From: Patescibacteria group bacterium
GTDB lineage: Bacteria > Patescibacteriota > Patescibacteriia > Patescibacteriales > UBA12465
Length of the DNA: 41,398 bases
NCBI GenBank assembly: GCA_022710685.1
Contig: JAKLGM010000007.1
Span: 1-41,398, forward strand
Direction of reading: 5' to 3'
Shown here: one piece after another, positions 41,062-41,398 of the stretch
Layout of the letters: the number at the start of each line of letters is the position of its first letter
Numbering within the stretch: the stretch's first letter is position 1
Translations under genes and position numbers: made by a program
The notes under the pieces: model-generated
Told to the model about the DNA's origin: nothing
What the model saw: only the letters and a program-made list of their open reading frames with translations
The model's database searches: none

Positions 41062-41398
41062 GCTCCACCACCTCCTTTCTGCCTGTTAATTTTCGATATC
41101 TTGCTATCGCCAAATCACAGAAAACTGGTTCAAGCTCCATGGCATATACTTTTCTTTTTAATTGCTCACCAGCGATAATTGTACTGGCTGATCCTGAGAA
41201 AGAATCAAGAATAATATCGCCTGGCTTAGTACAGCGCCTTATAGCCTTTTCGTAGAGCTTTGGTGGCTTACTGGTGGCATGTTCGTAATCTTTGCCTGAA
41301 ATACGCTTGGTAAGCCAAATATCTAAAGAATCATAGATATCTTCAAACATTTCATTGCCAGTGCCAAGTTCCTTATTTAGCACCTCGTTATAGTTTTT
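41054..41398 (-). CDS. DNA methyltransferase, C-terminal part (cut by the window edge)
   Basis: The reading frame stays open to the edge and lacks its start, so only about 114 residues are seen. They contain YEHATSKPPKLYEKAIRRCTKPGDIILDSFSGSASTIIAGEQLKRKVYAMEL, the AdoMet-binding motif I of N6/N4-type methyltransferases (DSFSGSAST form) and the carboxy region CDLAIARYRKLTG. Placed upstream of terS and terL as in phages that carry ParB-like or orphan methylases. Confidence 0.88.
   Translation of the reverse strand, partial: KNYNEVLNKELGTGNEMFEDIYDSLDIWLTKRISGKDYEHATSKPPKLYEKAIRRCTKPGDIILDSFSGSASTIIAGEQLKRKVYAMELEPVFCDLAIARYRKLTGRKEVVEHV

Larger units (their letters stand above)
32101..41398. 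mobile_element. AT-rich mobile region: type III RM cargo plus phage/integrative genes (partial, runs off the window)
   Basis: From about 32.1 kb base composition shifts visibly to AT-rich and genes become typical of mobile DNA: Xre repressor, type III mod-res, unknown cargo, then (minus strand) methyltransferase, terS, terL and large serine recombinase. The left limit lies between tRNA-Ser(GGA) and 32.1 kb or at 37.76 kb, if the RM part is a separate insertion; the right limit is beyond the window. Attachment sites were not found. Confidence 0.6.

Overview
The window looks like a chromosome segment of a Candidate Phyla Radiation (Patescibacteria) bacterium. Supporting signs: compact genes with almost no Shine-Dalgarno sites, solitary tRNAs without an encoded CCA, a monoderm-style type IV pilus operon with no outer-membrane secretin in view, many small membrane-anchored proteins of unknown function, and a C-terminal Cys/TPDGRTF module that I associate with this group. 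UGA is used as a stop, so the standard bacterial code fits. The exact phylum cannot be fixed from the sequence alone.

Layout. Positions 1-6000 hold a tRNA-Arg-like gene with an unpaired acceptor, two tRNA-Ser genes, a short GpsA-like reductase, an HExxH protease-like protein, adk, purB and a CDF metal transporter. Positions 6000-16000 hold accessory genes: a DUF2178/HTH pair, tethered surface proteins, a pilin fused to a FISUMP domain, a Cys-rich anchored protein, pgeF, two nucleoside-deoxyribosyltransferase-like proteins, a P-loop NTPase, an RRM protein and a tethered beta-propeller. Positions 16061-22576 are the pilMNO-(small protein)-pilB-pilC operon followed by the major pilin under its own leader. 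Positions 22691-26539 hold a FemAB-like transferase, ybeY and four minor pseudopilins, the last with a DUF1566-like tip domain. Positions 26549-31187 hold ligA, gatC, gatA and a DsbA-fold protein lacking its cysteines. tRNA-Ser(GGA) closes this part.

From about 32.1 kb the sequence turns visibly more AT-rich and becomes mobile: an autoregulated Xre repressor, a complete type III restriction-modification pair, three unknown cargo genes, a large serine recombinase, and phage terminase small and large subunits downstream of a truncated DNA methyltransferase at the window edge. This is the end of an integrated phage or phage-like element, with defence cargo between it and the core genome.

How the genes work together. 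The pilus machinery plus five pilin-like proteins, two of them carrying C-type-lectin-like tip domains, suggest a surface attachment or uptake apparatus. adk, purB, PgeF and the two deoxyribosyltransferase-like proteins are consistent with nucleotide salvage in a host-dependent cell. Regulatory features stand out: several genes have a -10 box exactly 6 nt before the ATG (predicted leaderless mRNAs), the major pilin alone has a perfect Shine-Dalgarno and a foldable leader, and a 313-nt gap after tRNA-Ser(GGA) holds an RNA with mutually exclusive hairpins.
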